The position numbers were made by a program, and so were the translations under genes. Of a DNA stretch of 7,699 nucleotides, positions 6,221 through 7,699 are shown one piece after another (the first letter of the stretch is position 1; each line of letters begins with the position of its first letter). The notes below the pieces were generated by a model. It saw nothing but the letters and a program-made list of their open reading frames with translations. It was not told the origin of the DNA and ran no database searches. The stretch covers positions 1 through 7,699 of the forward strand of contig CAZSDV010000077.1 in NCBI GenBank assembly GCA_964605715.1, given 5' to 3'. The DNA comes from JAPUME01 sp964605715. Its GTDB lineage: Bacteria; Acidobacteriota; Terriglobia; UBA7540; JAPUME01.

Positions 6221-7699
6221 TCATCGACGAAGAAAGCGTAGGAGATCTTTCGGCGAAAAAGTATTGATTACATCCTCCTTTTCTAACCAACCACGACGAG
6301 CCGTAACTACCCCGTATCGCATGAAATCAAAATGAGCAGGAGAGTGGGCGTCGGTCGAAATAACCACCTTCAATCCCTTTTGCTTGGCCAGACGGACGTG
6401 TCGGTCACACAAATCCAGGCGGGCTGGATTGGCATTAACCTCAACAACAACTTCCCGTTTTTTCGCAGCATCAAAAATCTTATCCATATCAAACTGATAT
6501 GGATCACGCCGTAACAACTGCCTTCCTGTCGGATGTCCCAAAATTTTTACATACGGATTGTTGAGTGCCTTAAGAATCCTTGCAGTCATTTCATTTCTAG
6601 GCATGTTCATTCGTGAATGAATGGTGGCCAGTACAATATCTAATTGTTTCAAAATTCCATCAGGCATATCCATGGAGCCATCACCGAGAATGTCAACTTC
6701 CATTCCTGCCCAGATTTCAATTCCAGTTACGATTTTTCGTGCAGCGTGAATTTCTTCTAGATACTCGATAGCACGTTTTTCGCTCAGGCCGTTGGCAATG
6801 GTTACTGATTTTGAATGGTCAGTAATTAAAATGTAAAGGTAGCCCCGTTTTCGAGCAGCTTCTGCCATCTCAACGACGGACGCCTTTCCGTCGCTGGCAC
6901 GGGTATGCATTTGCAGGTCACCCTTGATGTCTCTCAAGTGCACTAGTGTTGGGAGTTTCCCTTTCTCAGCAACATCAATCTCTCCTTGGCACTCTCGAAG
7001 CTCAGGGGGAATATATGGCAATCCAAGCTTTTTGTAGATACCTTCTTCGCTGCTTCCTGCAATACACTTGTTTCCTTCAAATAGACCATACTCACTTAGC
7101 TTCCAACCTCTCCGCTTGGCACGGTCACGCAGTAAAACATTATGCTCCTTCGAACCAGTAAAATACTGGAGTGCTGCACCATAGGATTCCGACTCAAGTA
7201 AGCGAACATCTACCTGGAGACCATTTTTTAGGCGAACACTAACCTTATTTTTGCCTTTGGCCAGTATTTCATTGATTCCCGGTGCGTTGACAAAATGGTC
7301 AACGACTTTCTGATGATCAGTGCCAATAACAAGCAGGTCAAGATCCCCAACTGTTTCCTTGCCGCGCCGTAGAGAGCCAGCAGCAGTCACAGTCTCGACA
7401 CTCTTGAATTCTCTAAGGAATGCGATTAGCCCCTCAGCGCATTCGGTCACATCGCTCAAAAGGAATCGCCCAACAGCACGATGAAAGGTATCGATCGATT
7501 TCAAAATATTTTCTTCCGACTTCTGGCTCATGCCAGGCAACAACCTGAGTTTCCTTGACTGTGCCACGACCTTGAGCTGCTCCACATTTTCAATACCCAA
7601 TTGGCGATAGAAAAGCCGAACCTTCTGAGGTCCCACACCTTGAAGCCGAAGAAGATCCAGTAAATTAGGAGGAACCTTGCTGAGTTGTTCAGTGTGATA
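6221..7699 (-). CDS. polX: PolX-type DNA polymerase with PHP exonuclease domain (5' end outside window)
   Basis: Bacterial family X polymerases fill short gaps in base-excision repair, and the PHP domain adds metal-dependent 3'-5' exonuclease and end-processing activity. The frame stays open to base 7699, so 492 residues are visible. Compared with the usual 570-580, about 80 N-terminal residues (8-kDa domain) are missing. In visible numbering, a helix-hairpin-helix covers about 12-35 (LLRLQGVGPQKVR), followed by LLPGMSQKSEENIL. The nucleotidyltransferase site is GSLRRGKETVGDLD with D119 and D121, plus D164 in QVDVRLL. The PHP domain shows DLQMHTRASDG (H265, D270), TDHS (D294, H295), E334, HSR (H361), GHPTGR (H389) and STDAHS (D450, H452). 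The first PHP His position is Gln263. Both active sites otherwise look complete. The GTG at 7636 lies inside the HhH motif and is not a real start. Confidence 0.95.
   Translation of the reverse strand, partial: YHTEQLSKVPPNLLDLLRLQGVGPQKVRLFYRQLGIENVEQLKVVAQSRKLRLLPGMSQKSEENILKSIDTFHRAVGRFLLSDVTECAEGLIAFLREFKSVETVTAAGSLRRGKETVGDLDLLVIGTDHQKVVDHFVNAPGINEILAKGKNKVSVRLKNGLQVDVRLLESESYGAALQYFTGSKEHNVLLRDRAKRRGWKLSEYGLFEGNKCIAGSSEEGIYKKLGLPYIPPELRECQGEIDVAEKGKLPTLVHLRDIKGDLQMHTRASDGKASVVEMAEAARKRGYLYILITDHSKSVTIANGLSEKRAIEYLEEIHAARKIVTGIEIWAGMEVDILGDGSMDMPDGILKQLDIVLATIHSRMNMPRNEMTARILKALNNPYVKILGHPTGRQLLRRDPYQFDMDKIFDAAKKREVVVEVNANPARLDLCDRHVRLAKQKGLKVVISTDAHSPAHFDFMRYGVVTARRGWLEKEDVINTFSPKDLLRFLRR

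Noticed and set aside
1..7699. Defence, phage or mobile-element system
   Set aside because: All genes with recognisable families are housekeeping or lineage-typical. There are no transposase, integrase, CRISPR repeats, toxin-antitoxin pair or flanking direct repeats.

Overview
The window looks like a stretch of ordinary bacterial chromosome, most probably from an Acidobacteriota relative. The main pointer is the secreted protein at 2320-3435, which has the layout of the VWFA-related family that is greatly expanded in Acidobacteria. The first gene (a MXAN_5187-C-terminal-like protein) and the HAD phosphatase style also fit Acidobacteria or Myxococcota. Base composition by hand count is mostly 43-50% GC, lower than many cultured Acidobacteria, so an uncultured lineage is possible. 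The phylum call is inference, not proof.

Layout. Plus strand: the 3' part of a small conserved protein of unknown function (1-537), then purH (663-2231), which performs the last two steps of IMP synthesis. From 2320 onward everything lies on the minus strand. In transcription order (right to left) these are polX (6221-7699, 5' end beyond the window), a HAD phosphatase / beta-phosphoglucomutase-like gene (5218-5907), lipA for lipoyl synthase (4177-5085), a small ferritin-like diiron protein (3669-4082), and the VWFA-related secreted protein (2320-3435). purH and the VWFA gene converge, with a candidate minus-strand terminator between them that overlaps the VWFA stop codon.

The genes are mostly single housekeeping units, not one pathway. 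Gaps of about 90-310 bp separate them. lipA has a near-consensus sigma70-type promoter of its own, and the ferritin-like gene is followed by a candidate terminator. The only functional link worth naming is loose: LipA consumes iron-sulfur clusters, and a putative iron-binding ferritin-like gene lies 94 bp downstream.

The only gene-free stretch longer than 300 bases is 5908-6220. It is AT-rich in part (about 23% GC at 6001-6060) and holds several small inverted repeats but no convincing gene. I found no tRNA, rRNA, CRISPR array, insertion sequence or phage element, and no clear novel multi-gene system. The most notable points are family-atypical residues: a degenerate MIDAS in the VWFA protein and a His-to-Lys change at a predicted diiron ligand of the ferritin-like protein. 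A very short, SD-poor leader at lipA is also notable.
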